Shown: piece by piece, positions 56,049 through 64,000 of the stretch
Position numbering within the stretch: position 1 is the first letter of the stretch
How the letters are laid out: each line of letters begins with the position of its first letter
Assembly (NCBI RefSeq): GCF_022346885.1
Contig: NZ_JAKRNK010000001.1
Span: 1-64,000 of the forward strand
Source of the DNA: Paenibacillus sp. ACRRX
GTDB lineage: Bacteria; Bacillota; Bacilli; Paenibacillales; Paenibacillaceae
Direction: 5' to 3'
Length of the DNA stretch: 64,000 nt
Notes under the pieces: model-generated
The model's input: only the letters and a program-made list of their open reading frames with translations
The model's database searches: none
What the model was told of the DNA's origin: nothing
Position numbers and translations under genes: made by a program

Positions 56049-56873
56049 ATGCTAACCGTTTTAGTTGCCATCTTTCTAGGTGTGGTAGAAGGTCTAACAG
56101 AATTTATTCCTGTATCCTCAACTGGACATATGATTTTGACGGCCAAGCTGATGGGGATTAATGATCAGAGTGAGCTGTTGAAATCATTTGAGATCGCGAT
56201 CCAGCTAGGAGCTATATTAGCAATCACGATTGTATACTGGAATCGCATATTATCGATGTTTGGATTAAAGCAGCAAACCGTCTCTAAAGGATATGTACCG
56301 CAGAAACAGCTTAATTTGCTGCATGTAGCATTAGGCATCACACCTGCATTGTTGACAGCATATCTGGCCAAAGACTTTATTAAAAACTTGTTCAGCGCCA
56401 GCACGGTACTGTGGGCATTAGTCGCAGGAGCTATATTTATGTTAGCTGCTGAGTGGGTCGGTTCACGACGTCGTCCCTCGGCGGAAACATTGGATGAAAT
56501 TAGCTACGGCCAGGCGTTAATGATCGGCATTTATCAGATCATCTCCGTGCTATGGCCTGGATTCTCCCGTTCCGGTTCGACGATGTCAGGAGGCATGTTG
56601 AGCGGAGTGAGTTATCGGGCAGCGGCGGATTTTTCTTTCTTGATGGCCATACCCATTATGATAGTTGTTTGCGGGTATGAATTAATGAACAGCTATAAGT
56701 TGTTTACACCTGGAGTGCTTGGCTTTTTTGCACTTGGATTTATCGTGTCGTTTGCTGTTGCATACATAGTTGTGGTGGCCTTTTTGAGTCATATTCAAAA
56801 TATTAAGCTGTGGCATTTTGCAATATATCGGCTTGTGCTGGCGGGAACTTTCTGGTTTTTTGTTATGCGTTAG
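56049..56873 (+). CDS. uppP: Undecaprenyl-diphosphatase
   Basis: Membrane phosphatase (UppP/BacA) that recycles the C55 lipid carrier for peptidoglycan synthesis; over-expression can give bacitracin tolerance in other species (family knowledge). 274 residues with about seven helices and both active-site motifs: EGLTEFIPVSSTGHMIL, and PGFSRSGSTMSGGML. The start at 56049 (MLTVLVAIFLG) is about ten bases downstream of GAGAGGAGTG; the longer frame would add seven residues over that site. It lies upstream of an HD-GYP gene, and no terminator is visible between them. Confidence 0.96.
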   Translation: MLTVLVAIFLGVVEGLTEFIPVSSTGHMILTAKLMGINDQSELLKSFEIAIQLGAILAITIVYWNRILSMFGLKQQTVSKGYVPQKQLNLLHVALGITPALLTAYLAKDFIKNLFSASTVLWALVAGAIFMLAAEWVGSRRRPSAETLDEISYGQALMIGIYQIISVLWPGFSRSGSTMSGGMLSGVSYRAAADFSFLMAIPIMIVVCGYELMNSYKLFTPGVLGFFALGFIVSFAVAYIVVVAFLSHIQNIKLWHFAIYRLVLAGTFWFFVMR

Positions 56874-57005
56874 GCCTGATCGACGGACAACTGTGATTTC
56901 TGATCGCTTTATAATCGTCATGGACGCGAAGAAATGTTATGATATGGACAAGTGCTCCATGCAATATGTGTAGCAAAGATAGTCTACAGCAGGGGTTGAC
57001 AATGT

Positions 57006-58103
57006 TTGCGTTATGTTCCGATATCTGCATGCCAAAGCGGCATGCGTCTCGCCAAAAAAGTTTATAATGAAGAAGGAATGGTTCTGTTAAGTGAGAACGT
57101 CGAGCTCAACGACAGCTTCATCAAACGTCTCAGAGATATGGGGGTGTCGTATGTATATGTAGAAGATATGCATACGGAAGGTATTAACGCACCGAATATA
57201 CTGAGTGAGGAGACGAGAAGAGAAGCCAATCGTATGATTCGACGCGAGTTCAAGCGCCTGATGACGGGATCCGTACTGCGAAAGCATAGCGGTCCAAGTG
57301 ACATGAGCGGAGCTTTTTCCCGATTGCTAGACAGTATCATTGATGACATATCCAGCCATGAAGATGCGATGGTTATGCTCGGAGACATACAGACGGCGGA
57401 TTTATACGTGTTTAAGCATTCGTTAAATGTATGCGTGTATACGACGATGTTTGGAATATATCATGGATACGCCAAGGAAGAACTTAAGATGTTATCGATG
57501 GGCGCTTTGCTCCATGACATTGGGAAGACGCAGCTAGACCTTCAAATTTTGAATAAACCCGGAAGACTGTCTGACTATGAATTTTCCCATATTAAGAGCC
57601 ATACGGAGCTTGGATTTCGTATTCTTAAAAATGAACCCAATATTCCATTAATTGTGGCTCATTGTGCCTATCAACATCATGAGAGGTTAAATGGGAGTGG
57701 GTATCCAAGGGGAATCCTGTCAGATCATATTCATGAATATGCGAAATGGATCGCGATTGCGGATTCTTTTGATGCGATGACATCACACCGCGTTTATCGG
57801 TCAGCCATGCAGCCACATGAAGCGTTGGAGATCCTTTACACAGGCTCAGGCACGTTATATGATCAGTCCATGCTCGCTTTGTTCCGTGATCGGATCGCTG
57901 TGTATCCGCTTGGAATGACGGTTGAGTTAAGCACGGGCGAGGTCGGTGTCATATCGAAGATTAATTCGAAGATTCCTCAGCGTCCCATTGTGCGTTTATT
58001 GCTTGATCCAGAGGGTAAACCATACTCGGATATGAAAGACATAGATTTGTCACTTAAGCTAAATGTTGTGATTACGGGATATCGGACGGATATTATGGCT
58101 TAG
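57006..58103 (+). CDS. HD-GYP domain phosphodiesterase
   Basis: A cytosolic protein of 365 residues, the same length and layout as the minus-strand HD-GYP protein at 54674. The HD-GYP domain (about 122-300) keeps all motifs: VFKHSLNVC (H138), LLHDIGKTQ (H170, D171), IKSHTELGF, and QHHERLNGSGYPRG, so c-di-GMP hydrolysis is expected. The start is TTG at 57006 with AGGGGTTGACAATG ahead. The next gene, the MMPL transporter, starts 31 bases later, so the two are likely one operon. The paralogue differs in having Gln at the first His. Confidence 0.9.
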   Translation: MRYVPISACQSGMRLAKKVYNEEGMVLLSENVELNDSFIKRLRDMGVSYVYVEDMHTEGINAPNILSEETRREANRMIRREFKRLMTGSVLRKHSGPSDMSGAFSRLLDSIIDDISSHEDAMVMLGDIQTADLYVFKHSLNVCVYTTMFGIYHGYAKEELKMLSMGALLHDIGKTQLDLQILNKPGRLSDYEFSHIKSHTELGFRILKNEPNIPLIVAHCAYQHHERLNGSGYPRGILSDHIHEYAKWIAIADSFDAMTSHRVYRSAMQPHEALEILYTGSGTLYDQSMLALFRDRIAVYPLGMTVELSTGEVGVISKINSKIPQRPIVRLLLDPEGKPYSDMKDIDLSLKLNVVITGYRTDIMA

Positions 58104-58134
58104 AGCAAAGTGTTCATTAACGGAGGGACTTTCA

Positions 58135-60399
58135 GTGCGGGAAACGGATAAGCAGGGCGTGTTCTGGAGATGGGGAACGCTCATATACCGCCATCGTAAG
58201 CTGGTGATAAGTCTATGGCTTGTTTTATTTGCAGCAATGGCTATATTTGCGGTTCAGGTCCCCTCGTTATTAAAAGATAACGGCTTTACTCCTAATGGCA
58301 GCGAATCAGACCAGGGATTAAAGCTTCTTCGTGAACAGATGCATATTTCATCCAATGCGCTGGATATCGTGTATAAGAGTAAAGATAGTTCCTCTCTGCT
58401 ATCAGAGCGTGCTAAGGCACGTATAATGGATTCGTTATCTGAACTTCGGCAGCAATCATATGTAACCGACATTTTGTTTGCGGAATATACACGTGTTTCA
58501 GAACGCAATGACATTATAGCCGTGAGTGTGTTGCTGGATCTGGATACCAACGATGCTTTGGAATTATATCCTTCCATACGCAACCTGATTCCATCGATGG
58601 TGGATATGGATACCTATGTTAGCGGCGCGACACCTGTGTACTATGATATGCAGGTGGCAAGCAAGAACGATATTGTAAAGTCGGAGCTGATCGGATTACC
58701 GATTGCACTGCTTGTTCTGCTGCTCGTATTTGGAACATGGCTGGCCGGTGTACTACCGCTTGTTGTCGGATTATTAAGTGTGACGACTACGCTTGGACTT
58801 ATTTATTTTATTTCCTTTGTATCGAGCCCGCTCAGTAATTTCTTGCCTAATTTGGTGTCGATGCTTGGACTTGCTGTTGGTATTGATTACGCATTATTTA
58901 TGGTCAGCCGCTTTAGGGAAGAGCTCCGCAATCAGGGTACTCTCGAAGGTGCTGTAGCCATGACTGCTCAGAAAGCAGGCCAATCTATCTTTTTCTCAGG
59001 TGTTGCGGTGCTTATTGGATTAGTCGCGATGGCTTTTATCGATTTGTCTTTATTCCGTTCGTTGGCGCTTGGCGGTGTAATTGTGGTGACGATATCGGTC
59101 GTTGTCGGCAATACATTGCTGTTGGCGCTATTTGGCATGATCGGGGAGCGAATCAACAGGTATCCAGTTATTCCGCTGCGTTGGCGTCGTCGAAAGCGTA
59201 AGTTGGCTGATAACTGCCAAGGCGAAGGGAAGCTGAAGGAAGGGTTCTGGGGCAAGGTTGCTTATGGAGTGATGTCACGCCCAATCACAATTGTTGTGCT
59301 GCTTACGCTTGGCTTAATCGTGTGTGCTTGGCCAGTGGGCAGTATGAAGATTGGTATCCCCAATGCAGAAGTGCTGCCGCCTACATATGAATCAAGACAT
59401 GGCGCCGACTTGATGGAGCTTGTATATGATAAGCGTGAGATCAATTCATTGCATGTGCTGCTAAGGTTGGAACAGGCTTACACGGAAGCGCGCTCGATTG
59501 AGCAAGCAGAGCAGTTGGAACGTGAGATCGCGTCACTGCCTAGTGTATTGCGTGTGCAGAGCTACGTATCGTTAGTCAGCAATTTGCCATCCACAGAAGC
59601 GAAGTTGGCCGCAATTCGCCAGCCTGCTATTCAAAGCCAATTGGAGCATCGGCATCTGGCAAATGGCCATTATGTTATGCTCCATGTTGTGCCAAGAGTC
59701 AATACAGATGGGGATCAGGCCTTTAACCTCGTTCGAGACTTGAGAGGCTTGGAGCTGCAGGGGACAGATATTTATGTGACCGGGGGGCCCGCATATCGCC
59801 TTGATATTGTAGAACGAATTACAACTGCCCTGCCATTTGTAGTGATCTTTATACTGACAGTGACGTATGTTGTGCTATTTTTGGCCTTCCGATCTGTACT
59901 GCTTCCGCTAAAGGCTGTGTTGATGAATGTACTGAGTCTGGGCGCAAGTCTCGGCATAGTGGTGCTCGTGTTCCAGTATGGCTACATGGCAGACTTATTT
60001 AAGGTTACCTCAACTGGAATTGTAGTTGCGATGCTGCCGGTCATCATTTTTTGTGTTGTATTTGGCATATCTATGGACTATGAAGTGTTTCTTCTGTCTC
60101 GTATTGCTGAGGAGTATGAGGCCAGTGGGGATAATGAGCGCAGCACTGCCGAGGGGCTGAAAAAGACAGGCGGGATTATTACGAGTGCGGCTTTTATCTT
60201 AATAGCAGTGGTCGGCGCTTTTATATTTACAGATAATGAAATGATGAAGGCGATCGGATTAGGCTTAGCAACATCGGTCCTGTTGGATGCAACCTTAATT
60301 CGGATATTCCTTGTACCGGCATTAATGAAGCTGATGGGTCGCGCCAACTGGTGGTCGCCCTGGCATAAGCGCCCCAATTCTTCACGTGACGCTGCTTAA
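58135..60399 (+). CDS. MMPL/RND family membrane transporter
   Basis: A transporter of 754 residues related to MmpL and YdgH/YdfJ proteins, which move lipids, peptides or drugs. The architecture is the RND one: helix 1 near residue 20, an extracellular domain, five helices (about 180-340) with the VGIDYALFMVSRFREEL motif, and a second half with FGISMDYEVFLLSRIAEEYE, five more helices and a basic tail. The start is GTG after GGAGGGACTTTCA. It may be coexpressed with the HD-GYP gene. The substrate is unknown. No signal peptide apart from helix 1. Confidence 0.92.
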   Translation: MRETDKQGVFWRWGTLIYRHRKLVISLWLVLFAAMAIFAVQVPSLLKDNGFTPNGSESDQGLKLLREQMHISSNALDIVYKSKDSSSLLSERAKARIMDSLSELRQQSYVTDILFAEYTRVSERNDIIAVSVLLDLDTNDALELYPSIRNLIPSMVDMDTYVSGATPVYYDMQVASKNDIVKSELIGLPIALLVLLLVFGTWLAGVLPLVVGLLSVTTTLGLIYFISFVSSPLSNFLPNLVSMLGLAVGIDYALFMVSRFREELRNQGTLEGAVAMTAQKAGQSIFFSGVAVLIGLVAMAFIDLSLFRSLALGGVIVVTISVVVGNTLLLALFGMIGERINRYPVIPLRWRRRKRKLADNCQGEGKLKEGFWGKVAYGVMSRPITIVVLLTLGLIVCAWPVGSMKIGIPNAEVLPPTYESRHGADLMELVYDKREINSLHVLLRLEQAYTEARSIEQAEQLEREIASLPSVLRVQSYVSLVSNLPSTEAKLAAIRQPAIQSQLEHRHLANGHYVMLHVVPRVNTDGDQAFNLVRDLRGLELQGTDIYVTGGPAYRLDIVERITTALPFVVIFILTVTYVVLFLAFRSVLLPLKAVLMNVLSLGASLGIVVLVFQYGYMADLFKVTSTGIVVAMLPVIIFCVVFGISMDYEVFLLSRIAEEYEASGDNERSTAEGLKKTGGIITSAAFILIAVVGAFIFTDNEMMKAIGLGLATSVLLDATLIRIFLVPALMKLMGRANWWSPWHKRPNSSRDAA

Positions 60400-60471
60400 T
60401 GAAGTGATCCGTCATTTAACTATATAATAGATAGCTAGTTTATAGGCAATAAGAAAGTATGGTGAGCTACA

Positions 60472-61635
60472 ATGAAAATGATGCAAGAACAACAACCGCA
60501 AACTGATGTGAGAACGGAACAAGTGCTGACGCCGTTGTCACCCGCATATGATCCTTGGGACCCTATTCGATCATTACATCAGTATAATCAACATAAACTG
60601 ACAAGTGTAGAGATGACAGTTGCCCAAGTATGCAACATGAGATGTGAGCATTGTGCTGTCGGACACACGTTAATTATGCGCGAACCAAACATGCTGCCGG
60701 TGGATTTGATGCTAAAACGGCTGGATGAAGTCGAGCATTTGGAGACAATTAGTATTACCGGAGGCGAGCCAACGTTCCATTTGTCTACAGTCACCGATTA
60801 TATCGTACCAATTCTAAAGTATGCGCGTGATCGAGGAATCCGTTCACAGCTTAATTCGAACGTAACCTTGGATTATCGACGTTATGAGCTTATTGCTCCT
60901 TATCTGGATGTCATGCATATTTCTTTTAACTATACGAATGCGGAAGACTTCCATGAAGTTGGATTTGTTCATACCAATCATCATATCTCTCCCAAAGTAT
61001 CGGCTAAGTGGTACGAACAAATGATGGAAAATACCCGTAAATTAACAGCTGGCGGCTTGCTTGTATCTGCGGAAACGATGATTAATTATCGGACACACGA
61101 TAAGTTGGGGGAAATGCATCGCCTTATTCAAGAAATGGGATGCCAGCGTCACGAGGTGCATCCGATGTACCCGAGTTCGTTTGCACAGCATTTGCCAATG
61201 CTGCCGATCGATACGCTCAGACAGTCTATTCACAAGCTGCTTGACGTTCGTAATCCGGACATGTGGATGTTGTTTGGCACACTGCCTTTTTATGCCTGCA
61301 ACAGCAATGAAGAAGATCAGAAGCTCATTCGCCGTCTGCATACAGAGCCTAACGTTACCGTTAGGAATGACCCAGACGGGCGCAACCGTTTAAATGTAAA
61401 CATGTTTAATGGTGAAGTGTACGTAACTGATTTTGCGGATATCCCATCCTTCGGCAGTATTCATGCCTCGAAGCTGGATGATATCTTTAATGAATGGCTA
61501 ACCGCACATCCGCTCTCAGCATCCGTGAATTGCCATTGTCCGGCGGCACGCTGCTGCGGGCCTAACTTGCTCGTGGCAGAAATGTACTATCAAGGTATTG
61601 ACTTTAGAAAGCGGACTTCGACACTATCAATTTAG
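60472..61635 (+). CDS. yfkAB: Radical SAM protein with CxCxxxxC motif, YfkAB-like
   Basis: A radical SAM enzyme of 387 residues of the YfkA/YfkB type. The [4Fe-4S] CxxxCxxC motif reads VCNMRCEHCAVGH near residue 51, followed by the SAM-binding GGEP. The C-terminal CHCPAARCCGPN matches the CxCxxxxC extra-cluster motif that names the subfamily. The reaction is unknown. There is a GTGAGCTACA region but no strong ribosome-binding site before the ATG at 60472; a second in-frame ATG follows two codons later. It is 72 bases after the MMPL gene. The suf operon in this window makes the cofactors such enzymes need. Confidence 0.9.
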   Translation: MKMMQEQQPQTDVRTEQVLTPLSPAYDPWDPIRSLHQYNQHKLTSVEMTVAQVCNMRCEHCAVGHTLIMREPNMLPVDLMLKRLDEVEHLETISITGGEPTFHLSTVTDYIVPILKYARDRGIRSQLNSNVTLDYRRYELIAPYLDVMHISFNYTNAEDFHEVGFVHTNHHISPKVSAKWYEQMMENTRKLTAGGLLVSAETMINYRTHDKLGEMHRLIQEMGCQRHEVHPMYPSSFAQHLPMLPIDTLRQSIHKLLDVRNPDMWMLFGTLPFYACNSNEEDQKLIRRLHTEPNVTVRNDPDGRNRLNVNMFNGEVYVTDFADIPSFGSIHASKLDDIFNEWLTAHPLSASVNCHCPAARCCGPNLLVAEMYYQGIDFRKRTSTLSI

Positions 61636-61728
61636 TGAAGCGATGGTATCTTGTTTATTCTTGGTGCAGAACAGGGGACATTTACCCGTATCATCCTATT
61701 GGATTGTAAATATTCGATTACAAAGAAA

Positions 61729-61775
61729 CAGGCCCCACCTACAGATCAGCATACCTGTAGGTGGGGCCTGTTGTG
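61729..61775 (+). terminator. Strong 16-bp terminator hairpin
   Basis: CAGGCCCCACCTACAG / CTGTAGGTGGGGCCTG, perfect, with a ten-base loop and TTGTGTGTT after it. It may also help end the ypdA transcript from the other side. Confidence 0.85.
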
Positions 61776-61854
61776 TGTTCTGATAACGGGAATATGTGCA
61801 TGAAGCATTAATGGTATGGGAATAGCCCACTCAAGCAGCTTAAGTTCAGTCAGT

Positions 61855-62847
61855 TTATAAAGTCCGTTGTGCTTGGATATGTTGGGCAATCAGCTTCCCA
61901 TGGCCACGTCCAGTTTCAATAAAAATTTCATTGGCGTTTCTGCCAGAGGCAATGACACCTGCTATGTAAAGACCTTTAATATTGGTCTGCATAGTAGCTG
62001 GATCGAATACAGGCTTTTCTCTATCTTCTTGCAGTTGGACACCTGTCTGCTCCAACATACGACGATCCGGCCTGAAGCCAGTTAGCGCCAGCACGAAACG
62101 GCAAGGCAGCCGCTCTATGTACTGACCTTCTGCAGCGGCAATTGTAACATGATCTGGTTCAATAGTGGTTACTTGAGAACTTAAATTCATCGTGATAAGC
62201 CCCTTTGCAACCATGCTGTCAAAGATAGGGCGCACCCACGGCTTAATATGTTCTGATATGACAGGTCCTCGGTGTACGATCGTCACCCTTGCACCAACTC
62301 GTAGCAATTCCAAAGAGGCGTCAACAGCGGAATTGTTGCAACCAATGATGACAACGTCCATTCCTGCGTACGGATGTGCTTCCTGGAAATAATGGGATAC
62401 ATGCGGTAGATCTTCCCCAGGAATGCCCAGCATATTAGGGTGGTCGAAATAACCTGTAGCATCAATGACATAGGGAGAGGAATAGATAACAGTCTCACCA
62501 GAAGTCTTTCTTGTTGTTACAAGAAATGTGCAGTCTGATTGTTTGGTAATAGCGATCGCTTCCTCGTAAGCGTTAATTTTTAGTTGGTAACGCTCCGCCA
62601 CCTTCAGATAATAGACAAGTGCTTCGTGTCGATATGGCTTTTCATTTGGTGTAGTAAATGGAACGTTACCTATCTCCAACAGCTCCGGCGTGCTGAAAAA
62701 TTGAAGATTAGTTGGGTAACGATAAATGGAATTCACCAAGTTATGCTTTTCAATTATTAACGGCTCGATGCCGATGTTCTTCAGTTCAATCGCGGCTGAC
62801 AATCCGCATGGACCGGCGCCAACGATGATGGCTTCTGCATAATTCAT
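61855..62847 (-). CDS. ypdA: YpdA family bacillithiol disulfide reductase
   Basis: FAD/NADPH oxidoreductase that reduces oxidised bacillithiol (BSSB) in Bacillota (family knowledge). The 330-residue product has the FAD motif AIIVGAGPCGLSAAIEL at the start, NSIYRYPTNLQFFSTPELLEIG, and the NADPH motif VVIIGCNNSAVDASLELLR near 165. C-terminal VAGVIASGRNANEIFIETGR closes the FAD site and holds no redox Cys pair, as is typical. The start at 62847 has GGAGGCGTATTC; the longer frame adds eight residues over that site. It is monocistronic. Confidence 0.92.
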   Translation of the reverse strand: MNYAEAIIVGAGPCGLSAAIELKNIGIEPLIIEKHNLVNSIYRYPTNLQFFSTPELLEIGNVPFTTPNEKPYRHEALVYYLKVAERYQLKINAYEEAIAITKQSDCTFLVTTRKTSGETVIYSSPYVIDATGYFDHPNMLGIPGEDLPHVSHYFQEAHPYAGMDVVIIGCNNSAVDASLELLRVGARVTIVHRGPVISEHIKPWVRPIFDSMVAKGLITMNLSSQVTTIEPDHVTIAAAEGQYIERLPCRFVLALTGFRPDRRMLEQTGVQLQEDREKPVFDPATMQTNIKGLYIAGVIASGRNANEIFIETGRGHGKLIAQHIQAQRTL

Positions 62848-63055
62848 GAATACGCCTCCAAGGTCTAGCATAATAAAAGATTCACCTTTTATGGTAGCAG
62901 GTTGATTGCAGGAAATCCAATGGCTTGCTTACAAAAAGTTTATGAAAATTCGGACAATCAGGTGGGTGTTAGCAACATTTGTATGATATATTGGACACAT
63001 TCCTTTTAAGGAAGACATAGGTTCTGATTACTTATACAAAGGATGGGATTGTGGA

Positions 63056-63733
63056 ATGAATAAGCCGCAAGCGATTATTTTTGATATGGATGGTACGTTG
63101 TTCCAGACAGAGACTCTGCTGCTGCCAGCCTATCATCGGTTGTTTGATCGCCTTCGCGAGGAAGGGCTGTTCGAAGGTCCGACACCGCCTGAGGAGTATA
63201 TATTGAGTTCGTTAGGCATGCTGCTTGAGGCGATTTGGCAGCGTGTCATGCCGGATGCCAGCGAAGAAGCTCGTCTGCGTGCCGATGCGTTGTTATTAGA
63301 AGAAGAACTGGCAGGCTTGAAGCAGGGAGGTTCCTCTTTATACCCTGAGGTGGAAGGGGTGCTTCATCAGCTGCATCAGCAGGGAGTAAAGCTGTTTGTA
63401 GCAAGTAATGGCCTGGAGCCTTATGTAAAAGGTGTTGCAGAAGCACATCGTATTCATGAGCTGTTTGATGGCTTGTATAGTGCGGGAGGGCATCGTACGT
63501 CCTCCAAAGTGGATCTGGTTCGTATTCTGCTTAAGGAACATGGGATCACATCGGCATGGATGGTCGGGGACCGTTCATCGGACGTGGAGGCAGGCAAGGA
63601 GAATGATCTGACGGTGATCGGCTGTACGTATGCAGGCTTTGGGGGAGAAGAAGAACTGAAAGGTTCTGACTTCTATATTAACCATTTCCGAGAGTTGCTG
63701 TCGCTGTATGAGCGGAGTGCTGAGCTGTCATAA
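63056..63733 (+). CDS. HAD family hydrolase
   Basis: A HAD-superfamily phosphatase of 225 residues. Motif I FDMDGTLFQTE (nucleophile Asp), motif II VASNG, a Lys in the SSKVDLVRIL stretch, and motif IV VGDRSSDVEAGKEND are in place. The cap (residues about 18-90) is helical, so it is a C1-type member, like phosphoglycolate phosphatase or nucleotidases such as PyrP-type enzymes. The substrate is not known. The ATG at 63056 follows AAAGGATGGGATTGTGGA. A bidirectional terminator separates it from a minus-strand gene. Confidence 0.88.
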   Translation: MNKPQAIIFDMDGTLFQTETLLLPAYHRLFDRLREEGLFEGPTPPEEYILSSLGMLLEAIWQRVMPDASEEARLRADALLLEEELAGLKQGGSSLYPEVEGVLHQLHQQGVKLFVASNGLEPYVKGVAEAHRIHELFDGLYSAGGHRTSSKVDLVRILLKEHGITSAWMVGDRSSDVEAGKENDLTVIGCTYAGFGGEEELKGSDFYINHFRELLSLYERSAELS

Positions 63734-63775
63734 TTAGTGGAAACGTGCTGTGCAGCAAACTCGATCCGACATAAA

Positions 63776-63815
63776 GAAGAGCAGCCTAGGCAAGCGACCG
63801 GCTGCTCCTCTTGTA
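63776..63815. terminator. Bidirectional terminator
   Basis: GAGCAGCC / GGCTGCTC (63779-63786 and 63800-63807) with flanking AAGA/TCTT, in the gap between convergent genes. Confidence 0.8.
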
Positions 63816-63840
63816 TTTGATCATATGTCTGAAGCTGTAA

Positions 63841-64000
63841 CTATTGAGAGTCTTTATGTTTGGACTGTTGGATAATATCCAGAATGGCCTGGGTCTCATC
63901 GGAATCAATGTGATTACAAGCGTGACTTTCTGGCTGTGTCGCTGACGTATCTTCATCTGAAACCCCCTGCCAGTGTCTCCGAGTAGGTCTTTTGCGGGCT
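63841..64000 (-). CDS. Partial gene, unidentified (3' end only)
   Basis: The minus strand is open from the window edge to a TAG at 63841-63843. The last 53 residues are hydrophilic, with VSDEDTSATQPESHACNHID and a short amphipathic end, ETQAILDIIQQSKHKDSQ. The start lies beyond the window. Convergent placement with the HAD gene and a terminator at its end support a real gene. No family is recognised from this fragment. Confidence 0.55.
   Translation of the reverse strand, partial: ARKRPTRRHWQGVSDEDTSATQPESHACNHIDSDETQAILDIIQQSKHKDSQ

Overview
The window is a chromosomal stretch of a mid-GC, endospore-forming Bacillota, most likely Paenibacillus or a close relative. This is inferred from spore genes (gerQ, cotS/cotSA, spoVR, yhbH), a Firmicute SUF operon with SufU, the bacillithiol-associated reductase YpdA, an MtnK/MtnA methionine-salvage pair, Shine-Dalgarno-rich starts with many GTG/TTG codons, and T-box and c-di-AMP riboswitches. 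I see no rRNA, tRNA, CRISPR array, prophage or recognisable insertion sequence.

Layout. 1-5.4 kb: gerQ, a diacylglycerol glucosyltransferase, and a minus-strand sulfate-uptake operon (yezD-sbp-cysT-cysW, no cysA ATPase) whose leader carries an apparent transcription attenuator. 5.4-12.9 kb: aldo-keto reductase, a T-box-controlled sodium symporter, a KapD-like exonuclease, a small membrane protein, a polar amino-acid ABC transporter and a Fur-type hmoA gene. 13-15.6 kb: a PLP aldolase/racemase-fold protein overlapping an aldonolactone oxidase, with a possible cre site. 15.7-23.1 kb: a spore-surface locus with a very acidic repeat protein, three nucleotide-sugar genes matching B. subtilis ytdA-ytcA-ytcB, and cotSA plus cotS; the CotS homologue has a long basic tail. 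23.7-31.6 kb: spoVR and yhbH on the same strand, separated by an S9 peptidase, a DUF559-type nuclease-fold gene and three unrelated tandem-repeat arrays (periods 36, 172 and 13 bp).

31.7-44 kb: an APH-fold kinase, a CAP-domain secreted protein behind a c-di-AMP riboswitch, a secreted protein of unknown role, a YunD-like 5'-nucleotidase, a CitA/DcuS-type two-component system with a consensus cre site upstream, a DUF423 protein, a GGDEF-EAL protein, a hypothetical gene and yunC. 44-53 kb: mtnK-mtnA, a Dps protein with a PerR-like box, and sufCDSUB. 53-64 kb: a small secreted protein, two HD-GYP proteins (one with a substituted metal-site His), uppP, an MMPL transporter, a YfkAB-type radical SAM protein, ypdA, a HAD hydrolase and the 3' end of an unidentified gene.

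Recurring themes are sulfur handling (sulfate import, methylthioribose salvage, Fe-S assembly, bacillithiol), spore-coat assembly, and cyclic dinucleotide signalling (one GGDEF-EAL, two HD-GYP, one c-di-AMP riboswitch). The least explained parts are the oppositely charged low-complexity proteins of the spore locus, the repeat-filled interval between yhbH and spoVR, and the leader RNA of the sulfate operon.
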